A stretch of DNA of 64,000 nt from Carboxylicivirga sp964602515. Its GTDB lineage: Bacteria > Bacteroidota > Bacteroidia > Bacteroidales > Marinilabiliaceae. Below are positions 26,413 to 34,966 of this stretch, piece after piece; position 1 is the first letter of the stretch, and every line of letters begins with the position of its first letter. Both the position numbers and the translations under genes were made by a program. The DNA is taken from assembly GCA_964602515.1 (NCBI GenBank), contig CAZRRJ010000005.1:1-64000 (forward strand). The letters run 5' to 3'. The notes beneath the pieces are model-generated. The model was not told where the DNA came from. It did not search any database and was given only the letters and a program-made list of their open reading frames with translations.

Positions 26413-27582
26413 TTAATCCAGAGCTTTAAAACTACTCTCAATTTCTGCCGATACGCGCTCCATTACATCATCAAAACTATCAGTTCCGTTCACAACAGCT
26501 ACATCATGCATTTCCTTATATTTCTCAATTACAGGTATGGTTTTATTTGTATGATCTTCTAAACGTTGTACTATTTTAGCTGTACTCGTATCATATGGCA
26601 TACACTGATCAGTCTTACTCCTGTTATCAAGACGCCTTACAAGCTCAAGGGTATCTACATCTAGTTCTATTATTTTATTTATAATAGCATCATGTTTCAT
26701 TAAAATTCCATCTAAAATATAGGATTGTACCAATGTTCGCGGATAACCTTTAAATATAAATCCTTTTGCATTCTTCGATTGCTTCATTTTACGCTCAATT
26801 AACTGAATAACAATCTCATCTGAGACCAATTGCCCATTCTCATAATTCTCCTTAACCTGCAATCCCAGCTCAGTTCCCTTTGTTATTTCTTCATCAAGCA
26901 TATCGCCAGTTGAAACAAACTCCAGATTATATTTCTCGGCTATAGCTCTGCCTAATGAACTACGCCCCGAACCGGGAGAACCAAACAGCACGATATTTAG
27001 TTGCTTTTTCTCAAGTTCTTTATTTACAGCTTTCCGTATTTCTGATGTGACTTTCTTTATTTTCTGAACTCCATTAATGGCTTTATAATTACCCTTTTCT
27101 TTAAAGAAATCTAAAACAGGCTTCGTCTTCTCATTATACTCTCGCAACCTGGTAAGAATAACTTCTTCATTATCATCCAAACGACCAGACGTTTCCCCTC
27201 TAAGTAGCAAACGCTTCACCGATTCCTCCTCAGGCACCTCAATACTGATCAGAAGATCCAGCTTGGTATTTAGTTTTATCATTAAGCCTTCCAGAATGTA
27301 GGCCTGCACAAATGTTCGAGGAAAGCCATCGAATAAAAAACCATTGGCTTCAGGATTATTTTTAATGGTTTTTTCAATAATCTGAACAATAATCTCATCT
27401 GATACCAACCCTCCTTGCGCAATAATGCTTTTCGCTTCCAAACCAAGCTTTGTTTCTGCCGCCAATTCACTACGAAGAATATCTCCAGTGGAGATATAGA
27501 ACAAATTATATTTCTTAATAAGAAATTCTGATTGAGTACCTTTGCCTGCCCCCGGAGGACCAAAAAGAGCAATATTCAACAT
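26413..27582 (-). CDS. adk: Tandem double adenylate kinase, second unit degenerate
   Basis: Adenylate kinase (ATP + AMP to 2 ADP) units fused head to tail in 389 residues. Unit 1 (about 1-190) keeps every landmark: P-loop GPPGAGKGTQ, ISTGDILR, FDGFPRT, and RLDDNEEVILTRLREY. Unit 2 (about 194-389) aligns throughout but has GSPGSGRSSLG with Arg in place of the P-loop Lys, FKGYPRT instead of FDGFPRT, and NRSKTDQCMPYDTSTAKIVQRLEDH in the lid. Unit 1 should be the active kinase; unit 2 may be regulatory or structural. No frameshift separates them. The single unit is the norm, so the fusion is notable. Confidence 0.92.
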   Translation of the reverse strand: MLNIALFGPPGAGKGTQSEFLIKKYNLFYISTGDILRSELAAETKLGLEAKSIIAQGGLVSDEIIVQIIEKTIKNNPEANGFLFDGFPRTFVQAYILEGLMIKLNTKLDLLISIEVPEEESVKRLLLRGETSGRLDDNEEVILTRLREYNEKTKPVLDFFKEKGNYKAINGVQKIKKVTSEIRKAVNKELEKKQLNIVLFGSPGSGRSSLGRAIAEKYNLEFVSTGDMLDEEITKGTELGLQVKENYENGQLVSDEIVIQLIERKMKQSKNAKGFIFKGYPRTLVQSYILDGILMKHDAIINKIIELDVDTLELVRRLDNRSKTDQCMPYDTSTAKIVQRLEDHTNKTIPVIEKYKEMHDVAVVNGTDSFDDVMERVSAEIESSFKALD

Positions 27583-27694
27583 AACGCACTAGTATTAGGA
27601 TGTACATGATTATTATTGAGTCTGTTGAATGTATTAAAAAAAACTGACTCTCCCAAATAAGCTAAAAAGGCAACTAACCTTTACCTCATCATTA

Positions 27695-28312
27695 TTAAAA
27701 CCTGTTATAAGGGTTACGCGGACTAAGTGGCATATAACCAAGTCTTGGGGAATAAAACATAGGGTATTTACTTACACCAAATGAAGCTTCCATACTAAAG
27801 TTATCTGAAAATTTATAGCCTACATAAGTTGATGCTCCATAATTACTAATCCCTTTCATCCCAAAAATATTTGACTCTGGTATATTAGTATCAAGAAAAA
27901 TGGCAGCTCCTGCATACCACTTTTCATTAATCAAATAAGTAGCCTGAGCATATACTCCAAAATTCATCATATTCTGATCAAATGTTAATTTTGTTGCATC
28001 TGCTTGCCCGATTAATGGAAGATTATAATAACTGGTTCTGCCCATATATGGCATAATATCCACCTGTACCCTTTTTAATGGTTTAATTGACCACTGAGGA
28101 GCTAAGTATGTGCTAAAGCCATAAGTACCTTCAAAATCAGCAAAAGCACTCACTCCAGCATTCATACTAAAAACTGCAATTCCCAATGTGTCTTCGGGCA
28201 ATTTCATTGACTCATTAAGTGACTTTGAGTCATCAATAAACAGGTTGGATTCCTGCGCATAAACAGTATCTAATGAGATAAGACCTATAAAAAGTAGGAT
28301 TAAAATACGCAT
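27695..28312 (-). CDS. Exported outer-membrane-type protein, unknown function
   Basis: About 205 residues from ATG 28312, with a signal peptide MRILILLFIGLISLDTVYAQ. The mature part alternates hydrophobic and polar residues in short strands (ATYLINEKWYAGAAIFLD, GASTYVGYKFSDNFSMEASFGVS), as in a small beta-barrel, and ends in an aromatic (NRF), a common outer-membrane insertion signal. No catalytic motif is seen. It ends 112 bp upstream of adk on the same strand. Confidence 0.65.
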   Translation of the reverse strand: MRILILLFIGLISLDTVYAQESNLFIDDSKSLNESMKLPEDTLGIAVFSMNAGVSAFADFEGTYGFSTYLAPQWSIKPLKRVQVDIMPYMGRTSYYNLPLIGQADATKLTFDQNMMNFGVYAQATYLINEKWYAGAAIFLDTNIPESNIFGMKGISNYGASTYVGYKFSDNFSMEASFGVSKYPMFYSPRLGYMPLSPRNPYNRF

Positions 28313-28643
28313 ATACAAAGATTTTTTCACCACAAGAATATCAAAAATCACACCATAATTTCTTACTACTACAATAATATTAAAAATAATTTAACAAGAA
28401 GTATATAGTAACAGGAAAACATCAGTACAAATCAACTTACTTTTACCAACTATTACTCACGCTACTATGATTATTTACATTATTTGAGCAAATTTTACTC
28501 ATTTTATCATCCAATACCTGCTCATATGCTTTATAACATCCCGTAATTAATAAATTATCACCTATTCGATGATTTTCATCAGCAATTTCCCTTTCAACAA
28601 TTAGCATCTTGCACCCATAATAAACTAGTAAGAAATAACAGTT

Positions 28644-30140
28644 ATGAATAAATCAGTCACTTTAAATCCCAATCCTCTAGTAAGATACCTACAAAAAGAT
28701 TCAATAGACTTCACAAAAGAGGACATTATAAAATACATGGAGGCCAACGAAATAAGAATGATCAACTTCAGATATGTTGCTGAAGACGGACGCTTAAAAA
28801 GCCTCAATTTTGTTGTTTCAAACCGCGATCATTTAGATGCCATATTATCAGCTGGGGAACGTGTCGACGGGTCAAGCCTGTTTTCCTTTATGGAGGCCGG
28901 CAGCAGTGATTTATATGTTGTACCTCGTTACCGAACTGCTTTCTTAAATCCTTTTTCAGAAACACCGTCAATAGAAATACTTTGCTCGTTTTACGATCAT
29001 AAAGGTCAAGCCCTGGAATCAGCTCCTGAAAATATCCTCCGTAAGGCAGATAAGCATTTCACAGCTTCAACTGGTATGAAAATGAAATTTCTGGGTGAGC
29101 TGGAATACTATGTAAACAGTGAACGTACAAGTATTTTCCCTGCATCAGACCAAAAAGGCTACCATGAATCAGAACCATTTGCCAAATTTGAGACTATGCG
29201 TAAAAAAGCACTTAAATTAATTGCCGAGTGCGGTGGACAAATTAAATATGGCCATGCTGAGGTTGGTACTTTTACTGCTGGCAACGAAGCCTACGAACAA
29301 CACGAAATAGAGTTTTCGCCAACCGATCCTGAATTTGCAGCTGATCAAATACTTATTGCCAAATGGATACTACGTATGCTGGCTGAAGAGCTGAACGTTG
29401 AGATTAGTTTTGCTCCTAAAATTACTGTTGGCAAAGCTGGTAGCGGACTTCACTTCCATATGCTGGTAGAAAAAGATGGCAAAAATATAATGCTTAATAA
29501 TGGTAAGCTTAGTGATGTTGCTAAAAAGGTTATAGCAGGTATTCTTGACATGGCAGATGCTCTTACTGCATTTGGGAACACTATTCCAACTTCTTATCTA
29601 CGCCTTGTACCGCACCAGGAAGCTCCTACAAATATTTGTTGGGGCGATCGCAACCGTTCTGCTCTTGTTCGTGTTCCTCTTGGATGGACAGGTGGTGTTG
29701 AAAATATGATTTTCGATGCTAACCCTAATATTGAAATTAAGCCTGCATGTACAGGAAGTAAGCAAACAGTGGAATTCAGAGCTCCAGACGGCTCAGCAAA
29801 TATTCACCTTACAATTGCTGGCTTAATAACAGCTGCAGAACATGGACTTCATATTCCTGATGCATTAGAAAGGGCTGAAAAGTTATATGTGAGTGGTAAT
29901 ATTTTTCACGAGATGCCAAAACAAGGACTGGAACAATTACCAACATCATGTTTTGAGTCGGCAAATCGCCTAGAAAGTAAACGTGAGCTATTTGAGAAAA
30001 ATAACATATTTCCAGAACGGGTTATTACACATACCATTAATAAGCTGAAAAATTTTAAAGATGCTGACTTAAGTGAGCGCTTGTATGGTAAAAATGATGA
30101 TATACGCGAATTGGTATTACAATACATCCATTGCCAATAG
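28644..30140 (+). CDS. glnA: Glutamine synthetase
   Basis: Condenses ammonium and glutamate with ATP in nitrogen assimilation. 498 residues, longer than the enterobacterial GSI and typical of a Bacteroidota GS. Beta-Grasp part: MINFRYVAEDGRLKSLNFVV. Active-site parts: GERVDGSSLFSFMEAGSSDLY, ELEYYV with metal-binding Glu, EVGTFTAGNEAYEQHEIEFSP, AGSGLHFHML, CWGDRNRSALVRVP and FRAPDGSANIHLTIAG. An adenylylation tyrosine loop is not evident. Monocistronic; it ends with a strong terminator. Confidence 0.93.
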   Translation: MNKSVTLNPNPLVRYLQKDSIDFTKEDIIKYMEANEIRMINFRYVAEDGRLKSLNFVVSNRDHLDAILSAGERVDGSSLFSFMEAGSSDLYVVPRYRTAFLNPFSETPSIEILCSFYDHKGQALESAPENILRKADKHFTASTGMKMKFLGELEYYVNSERTSIFPASDQKGYHESEPFAKFETMRKKALKLIAECGGQIKYGHAEVGTFTAGNEAYEQHEIEFSPTDPEFAADQILIAKWILRMLAEELNVEISFAPKITVGKAGSGLHFHMLVEKDGKNIMLNNGKLSDVAKKVIAGILDMADALTAFGNTIPTSYLRLVPHQEAPTNICWGDRNRSALVRVPLGWTGGVENMIFDANPNIEIKPACTGSKQTVEFRAPDGSANIHLTIAGLITAAEHGLHIPDALERAEKLYVSGNIFHEMPKQGLEQLPTSCFESANRLESKRELFEKNNIFPERVITHTINKLKNFKDADLSERLYGKNDDIRELVLQYIHCQ

Positions 30141-30179
30141 GCAATTTTGTACTTAGTATTTGCACACTAAACCTGTAGT

Positions 30180-30208
30180 GGCCGGATAATAATTATCCGG
30201 CCTTTTTA
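30180..30208 (+). terminator. Terminator of glnA
   Basis: GGCCGGATAATAATTATCCGGCC perfect stem followed by TTTTT, 39 nt past the stop. Confidence 0.88.
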
Positions 30209-30282
30209 CATTATAATTGTTTTTCACCTTACAAGCATTTTACTTTTATCTGTATATTTGGACAAACCTTAAAATAATTACG

Positions 30283-30765
30283 ATGGCAATTTTGGGCACT
30301 TTAGACATGCTGTTGACACAGACACAGACACAGACAACTCTCTTGAAACAATCTATCGACTACTTACTAAACACCGATCTTAATGAGATTTTTACACAGG
30401 TAACTCCTGATCATCCTTTAGAAATAGAAATTAATGGTCGGAGCGTGTATGCCATCTTTCATAAATATGAAACCAAAGATATTGTAAATGCAAAGATGGA
30501 AGGTCACCGCAAATATATCGATATTCAATATATACATAGTGGTGTAGAGCAAATATTAGTTGCCCCAATATCCCAAATGGTGAAAGAAGTGGAGTATAAT
30601 CAAGAGCGTGATCTTCATTTCCCCAGAACTACCGATTATTCAAGCTTCAGGCTAACTGCAGGAATGGGGTGTATCCTTTATCCTGAAGACCTACATGCAC
30701 CCTGTATAAGCATAGATACTCCAACAAAAGTGGAAAAAATTGTAATTAAAGTAGCTGTAGATTAA
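30283..30765 (+). CDS. YhcH/YjgK/YiaL (DUF386) family protein
   Basis: 160 residues from ATG 30283 (a longer in-frame frame from 30217 begins within the glnA terminator region and is rejected). Family landmarks: EIEINGRSVYAIFHKYETKD, EGHRKYIDIQYIHSGVEQILVAP, RDLHFPRTTDYSSFRLTAGMGCILYPEDLHAPC and KIVIKVAVD. It is a cupin-like beta-barrel with metal-binding His and Glu residues. Known members act near sialic acid and other sugar catabolism genes, probably as sugar isomerases or anomerases, but none lies nearby here. Confidence 0.87.
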   Translation: MAILGTLDMLLTQTQTQTTLLKQSIDYLLNTDLNEIFTQVTPDHPLEIEINGRSVYAIFHKYETKDIVNAKMEGHRKYIDIQYIHSGVEQILVAPISQMVKEVEYNQERDLHFPRTTDYSSFRLTAGMGCILYPEDLHAPCISIDTPTKVEKIVIKVAVD

Positions 30766-31011
30766 CTATAATTTCTAATCAATTAGCAATAACCTATATA
30801 TGGCCTTATAATCTCTTTCTGTTATTATTTCTGGCTTATATTTCTTTTTCTCTTAAATGTTTTAAACCTTGGAATACAAACTAGTACAATCATAAAAACA
30901 GGTTTAATAGGGCCACCAACACCTAACCTAATACGGTTATCAAAATACATTGGATATTCAGAAATAGCTTCTTACATTGTTTTCCGCAGTTGAACATTTT
31001 TCAGATCCAAT

Positions 31012-31545
31012 TTAAAACATACTTATTTGTCCTGATTGCTTCTGAAAACCTTCTAATTCCAGTAATTTCATCTTGGCAGATAAACCTCCGGCATAACCAA
31101 CCAGTTTGCCATCACTACCAATAATACGGTGGCACGGTACTATAATAGAAATGGCATTAGCTCCATTAGCCGAAGCAACAGCTCGTATAGCTTTTTCGTT
31201 ACCTATTTTTTGCGATAAACCCAAGTAACTTTCTGTTTCTCCAAAAGGGATTTGCATTAAAGTATGCCATACTTTTTTCTGAAAAACAGTACCAACAAAT
31301 TTTAAAGGTATATCAAAAGACATTAATTCTTGCCTGGCATAGGCCTCAAGCTGCTCTATTGTCTCCTTAATAACTGGTGTCTCTTCTTCTTCAAAACCTA
31401 CACCAAGTCCTGTTGTTAAGCGCCTATCAATTGCAGTTCGCATACGACGGTAACGCCAATCACAAATACATAACTCTCCTTTAAAAGAGCCAATTATTAA
31501 TTCACCAAATTTATATTTATAATATTGAATTGAAACTGAAGACAT
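31012..31545 (-). CDS. ogt: Methylated-DNA-protein cysteine methyltransferase
   Basis: Suicide repair protein that moves alkyl groups from O6-methylguanine to its own Cys. The 177-residue protein has the active site IIVPCHRIIGSDGKLVGYAGG with acceptor Cys and the helix-turn-helix segment IPFGETESYLGLSQKIG, RAVASANGANAISI. No Ada-type regulatory domain is present, so it is the stand-alone Ogt form. It is downstream of the fumarase gene on the same strand, but a hairpin separates them. Confidence 0.94.
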   Translation of the reverse strand: MSSVSIQYYKYKFGELIIGSFKGELCICDWRYRRMRTAIDRRLTTGLGVGFEEEETPVIKETIEQLEAYARQELMSFDIPLKFVGTVFQKKVWHTLMQIPFGETESYLGLSQKIGNEKAIRAVASANGANAISIIVPCHRIIGSDGKLVGYAGGLSAKMKLLELEGFQKQSGQISMF

Positions 31546-31585
31546 TTGAAATTTGCTTTACAACAATAATACTATAATTATTAAG

Positions 31586-31634
31586 AAGAAAAAAATCGGA
31601 TTTTTTAAGTTTAATTACTTAAAAAATCCGATTT
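31586..31634 (-). terminator. Terminator of the class I fumarase gene
   Basis: AAATCGGATTTTTTAAGT pairs perfectly with ACTTAAAAAATCCGATTT around a six-base loop. On the minus strand it is followed by TTTTTCTTCTT, 20 nt beyond the fumarase stop. Confidence 0.82.
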
Positions 31635-31654
31635 CTAAATTTATTTATAATTCT

Positions 31655-33259
31655 TTACAACTCTGCAAAAAAATCATTGCCTTTATCATCTACGATAATG
31701 AAAGCCGGAAAATTCTCAACACGAATTTTACGCACTGCCTCCATTCCTAATTCTTCAAAATCTACCACTTCAACAGATTTGATGCTATTTTTTGCAAGAA
31801 TAGCAGCCGGCCCTCCAATAGATCCTAAATAAAAACCACCATTATCTTTACAAGCATCAGTTACAGCCTGAGAACGATTACCTTTAGCTACCATAACCAT
31901 CGAACCACCATTCTTCTGAAACAGATCCACATAAGAATCCATACGTCCTGCCGTCGTCGGCCCAAAACTGCCAGAAGCCATTCCCTTAGGCGTTTTTGCA
32001 GGTCCGGCATAGTATACCGGGTGATTTTTAAGGTATTCTGGCATTGGCTTGCCTTCCTCTAACATTTGCTTAATTTGGGCATGTGCAATATCACGCGCCA
32101 CAATCAGTGTTCCCGACAGGTTTAAGCGTGTTTTAATTGGATATTTCGACAGTTCTTTCAATACTTCTTCCATTGGCTGATCAAGATCAATATTGATAGC
32201 CGGTGCCAAATGGGGTGCTCTCTCCGGTACAAAACGAGAAGGATTTTTCTCTAAAGCTTCAAGAAATATACCTTCTTCAGTTATTTTACCTTTTATATTA
32301 CGATCTGCACTACAGCTAACTCCTAAACCAACCGGACATGAAGCTGCATGACGTGGTAAACGTATTACCTTTACATCATGTACAAAATACTTTCCTCCAA
32401 ACTGAGCCCCAATCGTACTTTCCTGGCAAATCTTTTGCACTTTTTCTTCCCATTTTAAATCACGAAAAGCCTGCCCTCCTTCATTACCTTCTGTTGGTAA
32501 ATGATCATAATATCCAGCCGATGCTTTTTTAACTGTTGCTAAAGTTGCTTCTGCCGAGGTACCACCAATAACTAAGGCCAAATGATATGGCGGACAAGCC
32601 GAAGTACCCAGGTCTTTTATTTTATCCTGAACAAATTTGGTTAAATTTTCCTCTGTCAATAACGCCTTTGTCTGCTGATACAAAAAAGTTTTATTGCCTG
32701 AGCCACCACCTTTGGTCATAAATAAGAACTCATAAGCATTACCTTGCTCTGCATATAAATCAATTTGTGCAGGCAAGTTCGTTCCTGTATTTTTCTCTTT
32801 AAACATAGAAAAAGGAACCACCTGGGAGTAACGTAGGTTACGATTTAAATATGTTTCATAAACACCGAGTGACAAATGCTCTGCATCATTAGCACCGGTA
32901 TACACATCTTCACCTTTTTTACCAATTACAATAGCAGTACCAGTATCCTGACAGGTTGGCAACTCCCCTTCTGCCGTAACCACCTGATTCATTAACATGG
33001 TATGCGCAACAAAACGATCATTATCCGAAGCCTCATCATCCTCAAGAATATCTGCCAACTTCTGTAAATGGGTTGGACGTAAATAAAAGGAAACATCAGC
33101 AAACGCCTCTTTGGAAAGTAACTCCAGACCTTTGGGATCTACTTTTAATATTTTTCTTCCATCTAACTCTACTGTCGACACGTAGTCTTTCGTTAACAAA
33201 CGGTAAGGTGTTGTGTCCTTTTGGATTGGAAACGGTTTTTGGTATTTAAAATCAGCCAT
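31655..33259 (-). CDS. Fumarate hydratase, class I (Fe-S)
   Basis: Interconverts fumarate and malate with an oxygen-labile 4Fe-4S cluster. 534 residues with both halves fused (FumA/FumB type): N-terminal alpha part with LPTCQDTGTAIVIGKKGEDVYTG, GTSACPPYHLALVIGGTSAEA, VGLGVSCSADRN; C-terminal beta part with GTLIVARDIAHAQI, YYAGPAKTPKGMASGSFGPTTAGRMD and GNRSQAV. Cys residues in CQDTG, CPPYH and SCS are cluster candidates. With pckA and malic enzyme it supports the C4 dicarboxylate branch. Confidence 0.95.
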   Translation of the reverse strand: MADFKYQKPFPIQKDTTPYRLLTKDYVSTVELDGRKILKVDPKGLELLSKEAFADVSFYLRPTHLQKLADILEDDEASDNDRFVAHTMLMNQVVTAEGELPTCQDTGTAIVIGKKGEDVYTGANDAEHLSLGVYETYLNRNLRYSQVVPFSMFKEKNTGTNLPAQIDLYAEQGNAYEFLFMTKGGGSGNKTFLYQQTKALLTEENLTKFVQDKIKDLGTSACPPYHLALVIGGTSAEATLATVKKASAGYYDHLPTEGNEGGQAFRDLKWEEKVQKICQESTIGAQFGGKYFVHDVKVIRLPRHAASCPVGLGVSCSADRNIKGKITEEGIFLEALEKNPSRFVPERAPHLAPAINIDLDQPMEEVLKELSKYPIKTRLNLSGTLIVARDIAHAQIKQMLEEGKPMPEYLKNHPVYYAGPAKTPKGMASGSFGPTTAGRMDSYVDLFQKNGGSMVMVAKGNRSQAVTDACKDNGGFYLGSIGGPAAILAKNSIKSVEVVDFEELGMEAVRKIRVENFPAFIIVDDKGNDFFAEL

Positions 33260-33561
33260 AATGTTATTTAGTTCTTATTCAGAAGTCAGAAGCTATTTTT
33301 CAAATAACTTAAAGACGACCAGTTATAAAATATCACACAAGTTTAGTGAACTATTTTAAAGTTCACATACAAATCTAAAACATATTATAAAAGCAATTAA
33401 AGAAATTATGCAATAATTAGCGTTAAAAAAGACTAAATCAGTGGAGGGATAGATGTAAAGACTTAAGTTGAAAATTACAATATCGTAAATTGTACATCAT
33501 ATATCAAACATATTGAAGACGTGTCGATATGAGATGTTAGGAAAAATGAAGTAAGTTGAAA
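33260..33561. other. Non-coding gap between fumarase and the aspartic protease
   Basis: About 300 bp, AT-rich and without an open frame of note. It carries the left copy (about 33429) of the direct repeat described separately. I see no clear terminator for the protease gene. Confidence 0.4.
33429..33456 (+). repeat. Left copy of a direct repeat flanking the peptide-protease module
   Basis: AAGACTAAATCAGTGGAGGG followed by ATAGATG matches the copy at about 35337 at all but about three positions. The first 17 bases are identical. Both are in the same orientation, outside coding sequence, and bracket the 33.5-35.0 kb module. Confidence 0.6.
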
Positions 33562-34746
33562 TTAATTGGAAAACAAATATTCTCTTTCAAGTTCTATTGG
33601 TTTTTCAATTCCATCAACCATCACAGTAACAATATCTTTACTCAATTCTGCAAATAAATAAGTATAAATTTCACACGGTACTAGAGAAGATAAGGCAGAA
33701 AGTTTAAAATCATTAATTGATAGAAGACGCTGCCCAGGTTCCACACCGCTCTTGTCAGCTTCAGTACCTTTCCATACATTGCGGATAAATACCTGACCAC
33801 CTTCAATAACAATAGAAAAACCTATTTTATTCCAAAACTCCATATTATAATTTTCCTGTTTCTGTTTCAAGTACATTTTTTTACGAGGAAAATCGAATAT
33901 AACAGTAAAATAATTAAATATCTCTGTACCAACACTCCACCCCTCTTCATCTGACTCAACATATGCTACAGGGTTAGAAATATAGCTCCCTCCTATACTC
34001 ATATTTTCTGCCTGAATAACTCTGTACTCACTTTTATTTGTTGCACCTTGCTCACTTAAGAGCATTTGCACAGCCCTTCCTTTACAAATACGAATTGATT
34101 TTTTTTCTATATAGTTTTCAGTCAAATTATTTATCTGGATCAAGCCATTATCACCTGTATCAATTAAAGCCGTACCTCTTGGAGTTCCACACGAAATTAT
34201 TGTATAAGGCACTGAGTTTTTCCAACCTTGCATTATTAGTTTTTCTTCAATAAATCCTTCATTCTTAATTTGCTTAGTATCAACACTCTCTACTATCTGA
34301 ATACTAGCACCATCAAACATCCAAATAGCTTTTTTCATCATATTATGCCCAATAATACCAACCACATCGCAAAACATACCAACTCCAAAATCAATATTTT
34401 CAACAACATAAACATTTACACTCTTAAATGCTGTATTTTGAATATCAATATCAAACTTAGTTCTATAAGCTTCAGCACTCTCATAACCATCTGTAATATT
34501 CCTGATTTTTCGATTTACTTTTTGATTTGCCCCAAGTGCTTCTTTCTTTATGGAAGTTGGAGAGCCGGTATCTATTAAAAATCGTCCGGAAATAACTTCT
34601 CCATTAATTTTTACATTACTTACGAAGTATAATCCCTTGAAAAACTCTACATTTAAATCCTTTAAATTGATTGATCCTTTGAGTTCTTCAGAATAAACAT
34701 TCTGACATAAGTTGAAAATTAGAAATATAATAATTTGTCTCCCCAT
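33562..34746 (-). CDS. Exported two-lobed retropepsin-like aspartic protease with PDZ domain
   Basis: 394 residues with a hydrophobic N-terminal signal (IIIFLIF, cleavage near VYS-EE). Two pepsin-like lobes are visible. Lobe 1 has GRFLIDTGSPTS (Asp 59) and the Gly-containing psi-loop VVGIIGHNMM. Lobe 2 has GTALIDTGDNG (Asp 196) and a matching VGTEIFNYFTVIFDF. A PDZ domain follows (about 305-394) with GFSIVIEGGQVFI, GTEADKSGVEPGQRLLSINDF. So this is a bilobed enzyme with both catalytic aspartates intact, acting outside the cytoplasm. It lies 58 bp downstream of a double-glycine-leader peptide gene, with a hairpin between them. Processing of that peptide is a plausible but unproven role. Confidence 0.85.
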   Translation of the reverse strand: MGRQIIIFLIFNLCQNVYSEELKGSINLKDLNVEFFKGLYFVSNVKINGEVISGRFLIDTGSPTSIKKEALGANQKVNRKIRNITDGYESAEAYRTKFDIDIQNTAFKSVNVYVVENIDFGVGMFCDVVGIIGHNMMKKAIWMFDGASIQIVESVDTKQIKNEGFIEEKLIMQGWKNSVPYTIISCGTPRGTALIDTGDNGLIQINNLTENYIEKKSIRICKGRAVQMLLSEQGATNKSEYRVIQAENMSIGGSYISNPVAYVESDEEGWSVGTEIFNYFTVIFDFPRKKMYLKQKQENYNMEFWNKIGFSIVIEGGQVFIRNVWKGTEADKSGVEPGQRLLSINDFKLSALSSLVPCEIYTYLFAELSKDIVTVMVDGIEKPIELEREYLFSN

Positions 34747-34762
34747 AGCTCTGTTATTTAAA

Positions 34763-34791
34763 GGGGGTGTTTTAAACTTCTAAAACACCCC
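34763..34791 (-). terminator. Hairpin between the GG peptide and the protease (attenuator-like)
   Basis: On the minus strand GGGGTGTTTTAGAAGTTTAAAACACCCC forms a 12-bp stem followed by CCTTTAAATAAC. The U run is short, so it may be a partial terminator or an mRNA stability element that gives more peptide than protease message. Confidence 0.55.
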
Positions 34792-34804
34792 ATGTCAATT
34801 AAGC

Positions 34805-34966
34805 TTAATTAACCCTAATCTTTTGTTTAAATTTTCCTGTTCTATCGTTATACACAGTTTTAGTATCCCATTTTCCATCCCCATCAAGATCAAATTTATT
34901 CACATGTCTCTTCCCTCCTTTTAATGCACTCATTTGAGATGAAGGCAATTTTTTAAAATTTTTCAT
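34805..34966 (-). CDS. Double-glycine leader peptide precursor with Ca-binding-like loop
   Basis: A 53-residue frame, below the usual size cut-off for gene callers. The N terminus MKNFKKLPSSQMSALKGG is a textbook GG-type leader of Bacteroidota natural-product-precursor peptides, cut after LKGG by peptidase-containing exporters. The 35-residue core, KRHVNKFDLDGDGKWDTKT then VYNDRTGKFKQKIRVN, contains DLDGDGKWD, which has the D-x-D-x-D-G-x-x-D spacing of a calcium-binding EF-hand/dockerin loop, and carries no Cys. The aspartic-PDZ protease starts 58 bp downstream. No radical-SAM, lanthipeptide or exporter gene is nearby, so the precursor may be exported by an unlinked system. Confidence 0.75.
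   Translation of the reverse strand: MKNFKKLPSSQMSALKGGKRHVNKFDLDGDGKWDTKTVYNDRTGKFKQKIRVN

Noticed and set aside
30766..31011. Minus-strand reading with NRIRLGVGGPIKPVF and a hydrophobic tail
   Set aside because: It is only about 40 codons long, without start or context; possibly gene debris but not supportable.
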